Part shown: one piece after another, positions 1 through 9,287 of the stretch
How positions within the stretch are numbered: the stretch's first letter is position 1
Layout: each line of letters begins with the position of its first letter
From: Flavivirga jejuensis
Lineage (GTDB): Bacteria; Bacteroidota; Bacteroidia; Flavobacteriales; Flavobacteriaceae
Assembly: GCF_030540765.1 (NCBI RefSeq)
Contig: NZ_JAUOEL010000005.1
Coordinates: 186,001-250,000, forward strand
Direction of reading: 5' to 3'
DNA: 64,000 nt
The notes under the pieces: model-generated
Databases searched by the model: none
Seen by the model: the letters and a program-made list of their open reading frames with translations, nothing else
What the model was told of the DNA's origin: nothing
Position numbers and translations under genes: made by a program

Positions 1-32
1 ACCTAATATAATAGCTAAAACCTTATCGTTAA

Positions 33-1448
33 TCATATTTTTAGTTTAATGGATTTATATAATTTTACATACTCTTTTGCAGATGCGTTCCAGGAATGGT
101 TAATTTCCATAATCTGCTCACTTAATTTTTTATAAGTGTTATTGTTATTGTAGAGGGAAACGCCTCTGTTAATGGCGTTTGTTATATCTGAAATGGTAAC
201 GTCTTTATGACAAATACCGAATCCGTTTTTTTCTGAGATGTCTATAACAGTATCTTTAAGTCCACCAATACTTCTTACAATTGGTATGGTGCCATATCTT
301 AAGGCATACATTTGGTTTAAGCCACAGGGCTCAACTCTAGATGGCATGAGTAAAAAATCTGCTCCAGCATAAATAATATGTGATAATGCTTCGTCGTATC
401 CTATAAAAGCATTGTATGTACCTTTATAATCTTTTTTAAGAGCTTCTAGCTGAATTTCCACCTCATCATGCCCCGAGCCTAATAATAAGATTGAGGCGTC
501 TCCTTTTTCAAGAGTCTCTTTAAATGTTTCAGGAAAGAGATCAGATCCTTTTTCTCCAACTAATCTACCAATAAAAGCAAAAAGCGGTTTGTTAGGATCT
601 AAATTAAAAGTATCACATAAATGTTTTTTGTTTTCCTTTTTTCCCGAAACGACTGTTTTGGTATTGTAATTAGAAATAAGGTAGTTGTCGGTTTCAGGAT
701 TCCATACATTCCAATCTATACCATTTAGAATACCAGAACATTTTGCACTTTCATGATTTAGTAAATCTTCTAATCCGTTGGCAGATTGTTTTAATTCTTC
801 CATATAGCTGGGAGAAACTGTGGTAACTTTCCAAGCACATTTTATTGCCGCTGCTAATGGGTTTATATTGTTACCCCAATCTAAAAGCCCTACATTTTCA
901 AAATTAAAAGCGGGAATTAAGTTTACTTTTTTGTGAGAGAACCACCCCTGGTATTGTGCATTATGTATGGTTAAAATAGTGGGGATTTTTCTAAAACTCT
1001 CATATTTAAAACTTTCTTGGAGCATAAAAGGTGTTAGTCCTGTATGATGATCGTGACAGTGTATGTAATCGGGGTGTTTATCCCAAGTTAACATCCAATC
1101 TAAAACGGCAATTTGAAAGGCTAAAAACCGCTCGGTATCGTCATTAGAATACACATATTCTTTGAACAAAAGTTCGGGAACATCAACAAAAAATAAGTCA
1201 AAACCTAAAAGAGGTTCTTTTAAGCTTAATATTTTAAAAGGGAATGATGTGTCTCCTAAGCTTAATTCAGACTTATAAATGGTATTAAATGTATTGGTTT
1301 TGGTAAACTTGTTATTATAAAAAGGCATAATAACCTGAGATGAAACTGTCGCATTATTTTGATATTTAGGTAACGCTCCAACAACATCTGCTAATCCTCC
1401 TACTTTGGCTACGGGGTAGCATTCTGCACTTATGTGTACAACATTCAT
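33..1448 (-). CDS. glgA: Glycogen synthase (ADP-glucose type, GT5)
   Basis: Starch/glycogen synthase transferring glucose from ADP-glucose to a growing alpha-1,4-glucan in the cytoplasm. The N-terminus carries the family motif K15-V-G-G-L-A-D-V-V-G, the ADP-glucose binding loop, followed by a Rossmann-type half. The C-terminal half has the retaining GT-B motif around PSRVEPCGLNQMYALRYG. At 471 aa it matches the usual bacterial GlgA length of about 470-490. The ATG lies 29 bp behind a good -7 box, which supports the start. The gene points out of the window at its 3' side, so operon partners such as glgC or glgB cannot be seen. Nothing looks disrupted, and the family call is secure. Confidence 0.95.
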   Translation of the reverse strand: MNVVHISAECYPVAKVGGLADVVGALPKYQNNATVSSQVIMPFYNNKFTKTNTFNTIYKSELSLGDTSFPFKILSLKEPLLGFDLFFVDVPELLFKEYVYSNDDTERFLAFQIAVLDWMLTWDKHPDYIHCHDHHTGLTPFMLQESFKYESFRKIPTILTIHNAQYQGWFSHKKVNLIPAFNFENVGLLDWGNNINPLAAAIKCAWKVTTVSPSYMEELKQSANGLEDLLNHESAKCSGILNGIDWNVWNPETDNYLISNYNTKTVVSGKKENKKHLCDTFNLDPNKPLFAFIGRLVGEKGSDLFPETFKETLEKGDASILLLGSGHDEVEIQLEALKKDYKGTYNAFIGYDEALSHIIYAGADFLLMPSRVEPCGLNQMYALRYGTIPIVRSIGGLKDTVIDISEKNGFGICHKDVTISDITNAINRGVSLYNNNNTYKKLSEQIMEINHSWNASAKEYVKLYKSIKLKI

Positions 1449-1899
1449 ATATAATTTTGCATATCTTATAAACTTACAAAATTATTATCTAAAATTTTTG
1501 ACGTACTCTATTTTTGAAGAAAAAAGAGCATATTTACAAATAATCGAAATTATTGTTAAGTAATCGCATTAAATACCTTGTTTTAATTTTAATTGTTCAA
1601 TTAAATTTAGTGATAATAACTAGTTGGTACTGTTTGGGTTCTGACAATATAAACGAGAAAATCACTTTTGAAAGTAACTTTTTTAACCATTCAATGTAAA
1701 ACAGTACAAACGAATTATAGTCTTTTCTTAAGGATATTTTTTAATAAAAGTTTTTTGGGTGATTGAATTTGCATGGAATATGGAATAATGATTAAATCAG
1801 TCAAAATGAAATATTGTTCGTATTTTTATTAGGTTAATTTTCTTTAGCTTTAAAGAAAAACTATATTAGCTCAAAATTTAACAAAATAACCTTATAATT
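1449..1899. other. Gene-free divergent intergenic region
   Basis: This 451-bp AT-rich gap separates divergent glgA and a small lipoprotein gene. Apart from the glgA -7 box no conserved element, RNA gene or sizeable ORF was found. A T/A-rich stretch near 1830-1865 with a short CTTTA/TAAAG inverted repeat may belong to the promoter of the lipoprotein gene, but the match is weak. Confidence 0.5.
1477..1484 (-). promoter_or_regulatory. Candidate glgA promoter -7 box
   Basis: On the minus strand the sequence reads TAATTTTG, an exact match to the Bacteroidota -7 consensus TAnnTTTG, 29 bp upstream of the glgA ATG. No clear TTG -33 element at the expected spacing was found, so the call rests on the -7 box and its position only. 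Confidence 0.45.
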
Positions 1900-2175
1900 A
1901 TGAAAAAACTTATGTTATCTGCTCTATTAATTGGAGCTTTAGGATTTACATCATGCGGAAGTGATGATGATGGTGATTCAGCGAAAAGCTGTGAAACATT
2001 AGCACAGGAGCTTACTGATACTTTGTCTGATTATGTAACTGATCAGTCTGTTGAAAACTGTAATGCTTATAAAGCGGCATTACAAGCATTAGTTGATAAC
2101 GGAACTTGTTTAGAAGAGGGAGAGGAAGCAACAACACAGGCTCTAATTGATGGATTAGACTGCGCGGCATTGTAG
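1900..2175 (+). CDS. Small acidic lipoprotein, unknown function
   Basis: A 91-aa protein with a type II signal peptide: hydrophobic residues 5-16 end in the lipobox LGFTSC, with the acylated Cys at residue 19. The run GSDDDGDS directly behind the Cys is a typical Bacteroidota surface-export-like acidic tether. The mature part is small, acidic and has three further Cys residues (in SCETL, ENCNAY and GTCLEE) plus one in LDCAAL. These four could form two disulfides. It stands alone and ends 16 bp before a strong hairpin shared with lepA. No function is recognised; this is a lineage-specific exported protein at best. Confidence 0.75.
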   Translation: MKKLMLSALLIGALGFTSCGSDDDGDSAKSCETLAQELTDTLSDYVTDQSVENCNAYKAALQALVDNGTCLEEGEEATTQALIDGLDCAAL

Positions 2176-2190
2176 TAGAAATGATAAAAA

Positions 2191-2229
2191 AACAAACCGT
2201 CTTAATAAATATTTTAAGACGGTTTGTTT
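2191..2229. terminator. Bidirectional terminator between lipoprotein gene and lepA
   Basis: A 15-bp perfect stem, AACAAACCGTCTTAA paired with TTAAGACGGTTTGTT, has an 8-nt loop and is flanked by A-rich sequence on the left and a T run on the right. It therefore works as an intrinsic terminator in both directions, serving the convergent lipoprotein gene (+) and lepA (-). It abuts the lepA stop codon. Confidence 0.85.
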
Positions 2230-4026
2230 TTAATCATTTAACTTTAAAACTGCCATAAACGCTTGCTGAGGTATTTCTACATTACCTACTTGACGCATAC
2301 GTTTTTTACCTTTCTTCTGCTTTTCTAGAAGTTTACGTTTACGAGAAATATCACCACCATAACATTTTGCGGTAACATCTTTACGAAGTGCTTTTATAGT
2401 TTCTCTTGAAATAATTTTAGCTCCAATAGCTGCCTGAATAGGAATATCGAATTGCTGACGTGGAATAAGTTCTTTTAGCTTTTCGCACATTTTTTTACCA
2501 ATATTCTGAGCGTTATCGGCATGAATTAAAGCAGATAGTGCATCAACAGGTAGTGCATTTAATAAAATGTCTAAACGTACAAGTTTAGAAGTTTTCATTC
2601 CTATTGGATGGTAATCGAAAGAGGCGTACCCTTTTGAAACGGTTTTTAAGCGATCGTAAAAATCGAAAACAATTTCAGCCAAAGGCATTTCAAACGTTAG
2701 TTCTACGCGTTCTGTTGTTAAATACGTTTGATTTAAAATAAGTCCTCTTTTTTCAATACAAAGCGACATTACATTACCAACAAAATCGGATTTAGTAATA
2801 ATCGTTGCTTTAATATAAGGTTCTTCAACACGGTTAACTGTTGAAGGCTCTGGTAAATCGGATGGGTTATTTACTATAAAAGCTTCATCTGGATTTTTAT
2901 TTGTAAAAGCATGGTACGATACGTTGGGAACTGTAGTAATAACAGTCATATCGAACTCCCGTTCTAAACGTTCTTGAATAATTTCCATATGAAGCATACC
3001 CAAGAAACCACAACGAAAACCAAAACCTAAAGCTGCAGAACTTTCTGGAGCAAATACTAAGGATGCATCGTTTAGTTGTAGTTTTTCCATCGAATTACGA
3101 AGTTCTTCGTAATCTTCTGTATCAACAGGATAAATACCTGCAAATACCATTGGTTTAACATCTTCAAAACCTTCAACAATATTGGTTGTTGGGTTTGCAA
3201 AATCGGTAATCGTATCTCCTACTTTTACTTCTTTAGCGGTTTTAATACCCGTTATTAAATAACCAACATCACCAGTTTTCACACTTTGTTTTGCAACTTG
3301 GTTAAGTTTTAATGTTCCAACTTCGTCTGCAAAGTATTCTTTATCGGTTGCAACGAATTTAATTTTTTGACCTTTTTTAATTTCACCATTAAAAACTCTA
3401 AAATAAGTTTCAATACCTCTAAAAGTATTATAAACAGAATCGAAAACTAAGGCTTGTAAAGGGGCGTTTGGATCTCCTTTTGGAGCAGGAACACGATCTA
3501 TAATCGCTGCTAAAATATTGTCGACTCCAAAACCTGTTTTTCCACTGGCATGAATCACTTCTTCTGGGTCGCAACCTAATAAATCTACAATATCGTCGGT
3601 TACTTCCTCTGGGTTAGCACTTGGTAAATCTACTTTATTTAAAACAGGAATAATTTCCAAATCGTTTTCTAAAGCTAAATACAAATTAGAAATTGTTTGT
3701 GCTTGAATGCTTTGAGCAGCATCTACAATAAGTAAAGCGCCTTCGCAGGCAGCAATAGAACGAGATACTTCATACGAGAAATCTACGTGACCAGGGGTAT
3801 CAATTAGGTTTAGAATATATTGTTCACCATTAAGTTCATATTCCATCTGGATGGCATGCGACTTAATAGTAATACCACGTTCGCGCTCTAAATCCATACT
3901 ATCTAGTAGTTGGGCTTGTTGCTCTCTGGCAGTTACTGATCCTGTAAAATCTAATAAACGGTCTGCGAGCGTGCTCTTACCGTGATCTATATGTGCAATA
4001 ATGCAAAAGTTTCTAATATGCTTCAT
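2230..4026 (-). CDS. lepA: Elongation factor 4 (LepA), ribosome back-translocating GTPase
   Basis: Translational GTPase that acts on stalled ribosomes. The G domain motifs are intact: P-loop AHIDHGKST, the Ile in [18 protein letters not shown] and NKVDLP. They are followed by EF-G-like domains and the LepA-specific C-terminal domain ending in [21 protein letters not shown] longer reading with 11 extra residues (to 4059) is possible. The start [18 protein letters not shown] at 4026 gives 598 aa, the normal family length, and the extra residues have no counterpart in the family. It is monocistronic here, with the 3' hairpin at 2191-2229. Confidence 0.96.
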   Translation of the reverse strand: MKHIRNFCIIAHIDHGKSTLADRLLDFTGSVTAREQQAQLLDSMDLERERGITIKSHAIQMEYELNGEQYILNLIDTPGHVDFSYEVSRSIAACEGALLIVDAAQSIQAQTISNLYLALENDLEIIPVLNKVDLPSANPEEVTDDIVDLLGCDPEEVIHASGKTGFGVDNILAAIIDRVPAPKGDPNAPLQALVFDSVYNTFRGIETYFRVFNGEIKKGQKIKFVATDKEYFADEVGTLKLNQVAKQSVKTGDVGYLITGIKTAKEVKVGDTITDFANPTTNIVEGFEDVKPMVFAGIYPVDTEDYEELRNSMEKLQLNDASLVFAPESSAALGFGFRCGFLGMLHMEIIQERLEREFDMTVITTVPNVSYHAFTNKNPDEAFIVNNPSDLPEPSTVNRVEEPYIKATIITKSDFVGNVMSLCIEKRGLILNQTYLTTERVELTFEMPLAEIVFDFYDRLKTVSKGYASFDYHPIGMKTSKLVRLDILLNALPVDALSALIHADNAQNIGKKMCEKLKELIPRQQFDIPIQAAIGAKIISRETIKALRKDVTAKCYGGDISRKRKLLEKQKKGKKRMRQVGNVEIPQQAFMAVLKLND

Positions 4027-4194
4027 AGTCAAAAAATCTCCATAAAAAAGATTCTGCAAATATAGATGATTTAAGTGAGCGATAAATATTGATCTTATGT
4101 AAATTATATTCTCTATATGTAGTTGGTCAGAAAAGTGTTTTATCTAACTTGGTATTAAAGTTCTTTTGTGGTATAAATATTTAAATTTACCACG

Positions 4195-6036
4195 ATGAAA
4201 AAAACAGCATTCTTTTTATTCTTTTTATTAATAGGTTCTAAATGTTTTGCTCAAGAAACGGGGAGAACACCCATTAAATACTGGGAAGAGATTGTTGAGA
4301 TAAATAGTTATAAGCATGACAAACTCAAAAGATGGAATTCTGATATAGAAATTGAATTAGAAGGAAATTATACAATACAGGATTCTTTGCAGGTGGCAAA
4401 GGTGATCGCCAAACTCGATTCGTTAACAGAAACCATTTCTGTTAGGTTCTCAAAAAAAGAAAAGACAAATTTAAAAATCTTATTTTTAGATACAATAAGG
4501 TATAGTAAAGGTAACTTTAATGATAGAATTACTGGGGGATCTTCGGCTAATTTAAAAGGAGTTTTCGAAAGTGAGCTCTATTTTTATAATACTGATAGAA
4601 CTAACTCTAAATTTCATAGTACTATTGAATCAAGAATAGCTAAAGAATTAGTTGGAGGTCTATTCGAATTTGAACTAGCAAGTAAAGGGAAAAGAGAAAG
4701 CATTTTTAATCCGCATCGATTATTAAATAATGAAGAAAGCCCTTTAAATATGGGTGATATCACTATTATAAAAGAAGTATATAGCTCTGGGTTTGAATTT
4801 AGATTAGAGGAAGCTAAAGAACAATATGAGTATGTATTTGACGAAATAGAAAATAAAAAAATATTAAAACGTAGTAAATCTATTTGGTGGGTGAAAAACC
4901 CCAATGCTATTCTTATTGTACCTGGATTAATTTTGCTTTTGGCATTTATAATGCTTCTTAAGAGAATCAATCAATTTATTGGAGGTGTAATAAAAAATGA
5001 TTGGTTTAAATTTATTATTATTCTAGTTGTAGGTTTAATATTTGCGTGGGTTTTATTGGTATTGTATTTCTTTTTTTTAAACTTTTTAACGACTCCTATT
5101 GAATATAGAACAGCGACGTTTCATATAGATAGAGATGTTGCGCCTGCACTAATTATTGCGTTTCCGTTTATAATTTGTCTTCGATTTATTGAATTAAAAA
5201 TAACCAAAAGGGCTCATAATGTTGCTGTAAAAACTGGTTTAATCTTTTTGTCAACTGGTTTTATACCTTTCCTTATAGTAATGGTGATTGCATATTTTAC
5301 AGGGAATTTAGAATCCAGTGAATATGAGATCGTGTTATCTCAATTTTTTATAGGTCTAATGGGTGTTGCTTCTTTTCGAGCATTGATAAGTTTTTTCGTT
5401 TTTAAAGAAAGAAATTTAGTTATCGAAAATGATATGAAACTATCAAAATTAAGGGAATTAAAGACTAAAGCAGAATTAAGATCTTTACAAGCTCAAATAA
5501 ACCCTCATTTTTTATACAATGCTTTAAACTCTATTGCAAGTTTAGCACATACTAATGCAGACAAAACAGAAAAAATGGCATTGGCGTTATCCGATCTGTT
5601 TAAATACACCATTAATAGAAAAGGAAAAAAGAGAAGTACAATAAACGATGAGGTTATCATGGTGCGCAGCTATTTAGAAATTGAGGAAACTCGTTTTGGC
5701 GATCGGTTAGAATTTGCCATTAATGTGGATTCGATTATTTTAAATGAAGAGATTCCGATGTTTATATTACAACCTTTAGTTGAAAATGCTGTAAAACATG
5801 GCATTTCTAAGATCGAAGAAAAAGGAAAGATCATATTAAATATTTTAAAAACCGAACGAGGTATTGATATTGAGGTATTAGATAATGGTCCCGATTTCCC
5901 CGAAGGATTGGTTAGTGGTCACGGATTACAATCGGTTTACGATCTATTAAGATTAAGCTATGGTGATAAAGCGTCTTTAAAATGGCAAAATACTCCAGGA
6001 AAAAGGATTATTATTTCAATTGATAAAACGATATAA
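4195..6036 (+). CDS. LytS-type sensor histidine kinase with periplasmic N-terminal domain
   Basis: A 613-aa membrane kinase. A signal peptide (MKKTAFFLFFLLIGSKCFAQ) leads into about 210 residues of periplasmic sequence with no recognised fold, then four or five TM helices between about 235 and 405. A short coiled coil follows. The His_kinase domain of the LytS/YehU family has phospho-acceptor His438 in INPHFLYNALNSIASL, and the ATPase N-box is PLVENAVKHGI with a G-box near GHGLQSVYDLL. It lies 6 bp upstream of a LytTR response regulator, its obvious partner. The N-terminal domain presumably senses an envelope signal, but no ligand can be inferred. Confidence 0.9.
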   Translation: MKKTAFFLFFLLIGSKCFAQETGRTPIKYWEEIVEINSYKHDKLKRWNSDIEIELEGNYTIQDSLQVAKVIAKLDSLTETISVRFSKKEKTNLKILFLDTIRYSKGNFNDRITGGSSANLKGVFESELYFYNTDRTNSKFHSTIESRIAKELVGGLFEFELASKGKRESIFNPHRLLNNEESPLNMGDITIIKEVYSSGFEFRLEEAKEQYEYVFDEIENKKILKRSKSIWWVKNPNAILIVPGLILLLAFIMLLKRINQFIGGVIKNDWFKFIIILVVGLIFAWVLLVLYFFFLNFLTTPIEYRTATFHIDRDVAPALIIAFPFIICLRFIELKITKRAHNVAVKTGLIFLSTGFIPFLIVMVIAYFTGNLESSEYEIVLSQFFIGLMGVASFRALISFFVFKERNLVIENDMKLSKLRELKTKAELRSLQAQINPHFLYNALNSIASLAHTNADKTEKMALALSDLFKYTINRKGKKRSTINDEVIMVRSYLEIEETRFGDRLEFAINVDSIILNEEIPMFILQPLVENAVKHGISKIEEKGKIILNILKTERGIDIEVLDNGPDFPEGLVSGHGLQSVYDLLRLSYGDKASLKWQNTPGKRIIISIDKTI

Positions 6037-6042
6037 TTAAAA

Positions 6043-6804
6043 ATGACAAACCAATATAAAACCTTAATCATAGACGATGAGCCACCAGCGAGAGAGCGTT
6101 TGCTAAAAATGCTGGCTCATTTCCCAGAGACGTTTCAAGTTTTAGATGTTGCTAAAAACGGTACAGAAGCGAAACAGAAAATAGAGATCTTAAGACCAGA
6201 TCTTATTTTTTTAGATATAGAAATGCCAGGACTTACAGGGTTTGAGCTTTTAGAACAGTTAGAAACCATCCCTGTTGTTGTGTTTTGTACAGCGTATGAT
6301 CAATATTCTTTAAAAGCTTTTGAAACTAATAGTATTGATTATTTGGTAAAACCTGTTCGGTTAGAGCGTTTGAAGAAAACTATTGATAAGTTAAATCTTT
6401 TTGATCGAGGTTTTAGATCTCAAAATATTTTAGAAGTTCTTAAAGAAGTCACAAAACAAAGAGAAGCCAAAAAAATGACATCTATAACAGTAAAAAAAGG
6501 AGACAAACTTATTTTTATAAAGTTAGATGATGTTTCTCATTTTGAGGCATCTGAAAAATATATTACGGTGTATGCTGTAAATGAGAACTATTTAAGTGAT
6601 CGATCCCTATTACAGTTAGAACAAAAATTACCAGACTCTTTTTTAAGAGTACATCGTGGCGTTATAATAAATACTAATTATGTAAAAGAGGTTCAAAAGT
6701 ATTTTAATAGCAGATTTATAATCAGTTTAAACAATAAGACCAAAACGAACATTACAACTGGTAGAAGCTATAATGGGGCTATAAAAAACTGGATGGATGT
6801 TTGA
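6043..6804 (+). CDS. LytTR-family DNA-binding response regulator
   Basis: A 253-aa regulator with a receiver domain at residues 1-125: acidic pair DDE at 11-13, phospho-acceptor D58 in LIFLDIEMPG, then CTAYD and the conserved Lys in VKPVRLE. A LytTR DNA-binding domain covers about 145-250 and contains the motif HFEASEKYITVYA and FLRVHRGVIINTNYV. It is co-transcribed with the kinase 6 bp upstream, forming a LytS/LytR-like pair. LytTR proteins bind imperfect direct repeats about two helical turns apart. No such site stands out immediately upstream of the operon. Confidence 0.93.
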   Translation: MTNQYKTLIIDDEPPARERLLKMLAHFPETFQVLDVAKNGTEAKQKIEILRPDLIFLDIEMPGLTGFELLEQLETIPVVVFCTAYDQYSLKAFETNSIDYLVKPVRLERLKKTIDKLNLFDRGFRSQNILEVLKEVTKQREAKKMTSITVKKGDKLIFIKLDDVSHFEASEKYITVYAVNENYLSDRSLLQLEQKLPDSFLRVHRGVIINTNYVKEVQKYFNSRFIISLNNKTKTNITTGRSYNGAIKNWMDV

Positions 6805-6901
6805 GAAAACTTGTAGTTTTTAATCGAAAAGAATTATAGGCTCTGCCAGCTAGCAAAGGCAGGGGGTAGTTGGTTTCAAGAAATTCTTTATTACAGTGAA
6901 G

Positions 6902-7108
6902 CTACGCCATCATACTCCCACAAAGACCTAAGCTTACAATAACATAAACTGCGGCAAGAATAAATAATACTTTGGCGGCTTTTTTATTCTTTTTAAGAAT
7001 AGCAAATCCAATAATAGCTAATAAAATAGCTGGGCCAAACATAATGGCTATAATTAGGTAGATTATACCATCTAAATTTATATTCGGACTTAATAATAAA
7101 TGTATCAT
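6902..7108 (-). CDS. Small two-helix membrane protein linked to the radical SAM gene
   Basis: A 68-aa hydrophobic protein with TM segments at about residues 12-38 (IIYLIIAIMFGPAILLAIIGFAIL) and 46-66, separated by the basic loop KKNKKAAK. Its start overlaps the stop of the upstream radical SAM gene by 4 bp (ATGA type), so it is translationally coupled as the last gene of a three-gene unit. Family unknown. Membrane location fits a helper role for the two membrane/lipid-type enzymes upstream, which is inference. Confidence 0.65.
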   Translation of the reverse strand: MIHLLLSPNINLDGIIYLIIAIMFGPAILLAIIGFAILKKNKKAAKVLFILAAVYVIVSLGLCGSMMA

Positions 7109-8499
7109 GATATTTCGTTTCTCAATTCTTCTAATTTTGCTTTTTTATCATCTCTATAAAACAAATTCATAGTTTCAAAAGGGATGATTTTATTGTCTTT
7201 ATCTACAATATGAACACAGGACTTTTTAATAGCACGTACATCAAAATTATAGGCATCAATAAATTGCATGATAATAACGCGAAATAAATTATCGTAGCCC
7301 AAATTTGGTGCATCAATATTTGGTAGGCAACACATAATAGATTTTAGATTTTCTTCGGCAACTTCAACAGAATTACCAGTACTAAAAAGTTCTACCATTT
7401 TACCTTGAAGATTTTCATCTTGCTCATAAATAATGGTGTTTTTGCTATTGTCTAATAAATCATTGGGATTGATATATCGGGTTAAAGGAAATACTTCTTC
7501 ACCCAATTTAAGGGCATATCCCATAACCAAAGCATCTGGATTGCAAGGTACAGGAAGTAAATCGTCTGGATTAAAAATAGCGGTTTGTTCCATGATTTTC
7601 CGACGTACTTCTGTGAGTGTCATTCTATCGCTTTCTGGATTAAAATTCTTTAATCTTCCAGCTATTTGGGTGGGTTGTAATGTGACACCGCGAACACATT
7701 TTTGTTTTAAAGCAAAGTCTATTATTTTTCCTATTTCATGATCGTTTAATCCTTTTTGGAGAGTAACAACCAAAGTGGTTGATAAATTGAGTTTATTTAA
7801 GTTTTCAAGGGCTTGCTTTCTTATATCATTCAAATCGGCACCACGAAGTTCTTGTAGCACGCTATTCTCGAAAGAATCGAACTGTAAATAGATTTCGAAA
7901 TCTGGTGCGTAGGTTTTTAATTTTTCCGCGAAAGCGATATCCTTTGCAATTTTAATGCCGTTGGTATTTAACATTAAATGCCGAATGGGTAATGATTTTG
8001 CGTAATCTAAAATTTCGAAAAACTGTGGGTGAATGGTAGGTTCGCCGCCGCTAATCTGTACCACATCGGGTTCTTTTTCGTTAGAAACAATGGTATCTAA
8101 CATGGTTTTTACCTCTTCTAGTGTACGGTGTCTGCCGTAAGTTGGTGAGGAACCAGCATAACAGGTTGGGCAGGTTAAATTACAACGGTCTGTAACCTCA
8201 ACTACGGTTAAACAGGAATGCTGCTCATGGTCTGGACACAACCCACAATCGTAAGGGCAGCCATAATCTGTTTTAGTATTAAATTTATAAGGTGTTTCAG
8301 AAGGTTTATTGTAATTTCTTATGTTTTTATAGTATTCAATATCATCTGCAATTAATACTTTAGAATTACCGTGCTCATTACAGCGTTTCAACATATAAAC
8401 ATGGCCGTTTTCGAATACGATTTTAGCATCCACACGTTTTAAACATTCTGGACAAAGACTTAAGGTAAAATCATAGTAAGTATATTTTCTAACGGGCAT
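7105..8499 (-). CDS. Radical SAM enzyme resembling tetraether-synthase (Tes/MJ0619) type
   Basis: A 464-aa radical SAM protein. The canonical cluster Cys are C106, C110 and C113 in DRCNLTCPTCYAG, followed by the glycine-rich SAM contact SGGEPTIHP. It also has an N-terminal zinc-ribbon-like set (C16, C19, C40 with H43) and an extra C81-x3-C85-x2-C88 motif (CPYDCGLC). These resemble the accessory cluster and rubredoxin-like N-terminus of the MJ0619/Tes family, which joins lipid chains in archaea. In the C-terminal third, CCLPN and KKSCVHIVD may bind further clusters. It overlaps an Lgt-like gene by 11 bp and a small membrane gene by 4 bp, suggesting a lipid-modifying operon. The substrate is not known; the Tes relation is a motif-level call. 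Confidence 0.72.
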   Translation of the reverse strand: MPVRKYTYYDFTLSLCPECLKRVDAKIVFENGHVYMLKRCNEHGNSKVLIADDIEYYKNIRNYNKPSETPYKFNTKTDYGCPYDCGLCPDHEQHSCLTVVEVTDRCNLTCPTCYAGSSPTYGRHRTLEEVKTMLDTIVSNEKEPDVVQISGGEPTIHPQFFEILDYAKSLPIRHLMLNTNGIKIAKDIAFAEKLKTYAPDFEIYLQFDSFENSVLQELRGADLNDIRKQALENLNKLNLSTTLVVTLQKGLNDHEIGKIIDFALKQKCVRGVTLQPTQIAGRLKNFNPESDRMTLTEVRRKIMEQTAIFNPDDLLPVPCNPDALVMGYALKLGEEVFPLTRYINPNDLLDNSKNTIIYEQDENLQGKMVELFSTGNSVEVAEENLKSIMCCLPNIDAPNLGYDNLFRVIIMQFIDAYNFDVRAIKKSCVHIVDKDNKIIPFETMNLFYRDDKKAKLEELRNEIS

Positions 8500-9232
8500 T
8501 TTTAAAAATATTTAAGAGAGTTTTGTGATAATAAAGCAAACAAATTAGACATAATATTTGAATCGTACTTAATCCAAAGAGATAAAATACATTTGGTTTT
8601 AAAAACTCTATAAAAAATCTGAATGTAAAATAGAGAATCATAAACCATTTAAACAGGACGCCACTTTTTAAGGCTGCTGTATTTTTGATTTGTTTTAAAC
8701 ATAAAAAAAGTATAATTAAAAAGACCAATTCATATAATGCTAGAGGGTGGCGTAATATCCTATCGCCTAAATCCATACCAAAAACAGAAGTTGTTTCTAT
8801 GCCATAAGTAAATTCGTTTATACCAGATAGAAAACATCCTATTCGTCCTATAAAAATGCCTAAAATGATAGGGAATACAAATAAATCGCCAGATGATTGT
8901 GTTTCGCCGATGCATTTTTTAGCAATTTCGACACCAAGCAGACCGCCAAATAAACCACCCATTATCGTTTTTGTATTGAGTAATTGAATGATGTTTTCTT
9001 GGGAGATGTTAACTAAAGGGTTTTCTAAAAAACCAACGAGCCTGGAACCGATTAAAGCCCCGAGAGCGGCACCTAAAATAATAGAAAGCCTATTGTTTGA
9101 TGAAATAACATCATTACTTTTTCTTTTTAAAAGTATGTAATACCGAAAGGCTATAAAAAACGCCAAGTATTCTAAAACCAGATGTATGTTTATGTTATAA
9201 CCGAATAATTGAGGCTCAAAAGGAATTTGCAA
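8489..9232 (-). CDS. Lgt-like prolipoprotein diacylglyceryl transferase paralogue, divergent active site
   Basis: A 247-aa polytopic membrane protein of the Lgt fold, with seven hydrophobic segments, GGLFGGLLG, the signature-like GRIGCFLSGINEFTYG and RHPLALYEL. It is shorter than typical Lgt (about 270-290 aa). Two positions important in E. coli Lgt look changed: the HGGL histidine is replaced (FGGL or MGGL, depending on alignment) and the Asn of GRxGNF is Cys. It starts the operon with the Tes-like radical SAM enzyme. I infer a specialised glyceride or lipid transferase rather than the housekeeping Lgt, which should lie elsewhere. Confidence 0.7.
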   Translation of the reverse strand: MQIPFEPQLFGYNINIHLVLEYLAFFIAFRYYILLKRKSNDVISSNNRLSIILGAALGALIGSRLVGFLENPLVNISQENIIQLLNTKTIMGGLFGGLLGVEIAKKCIGETQSSGDLFVFPIILGIFIGRIGCFLSGINEFTYGIETTSVFGMDLGDRILRHPLALYELVFLIILFLCLKQIKNTAALKSGVLFKWFMILYFTFRFFIEFLKPNVFYLFGLSTIQILCLICLLYYHKTLLNIFKNAR

Positions 9233-9257
9233 AGGATGAATTTTTTATAAATATAGT

Positions 9258-9265
9258 TAACTTTG
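9258..9265 (+). promoter_or_regulatory. Candidate -7 box for the T9SS cargo gene
   Basis: TAACTTTG matches the Bacteroidota TAnnTTTG consensus exactly and sits 23 bp before the ATG at 9288. The nearest upstream TTTG (9226-9229) is farther away than the usual -33 spacing, so only the -7 element is well supported. Confidence 0.45.
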
Positions 9266-9287
9266 ATGCTTATAGGATCTGCAATTC

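Noticed and set aside
4614-4970. Minus-strand ORF of 118 codons within the sensor kinase
   Set aside because: It lies wholly antisense to a well-supported histidine kinase and has no promoter or family features.
8489-9232. Housekeeping Lgt
   Set aside because: Short length and missing His/Asn positions argue for a divergent paralogue.
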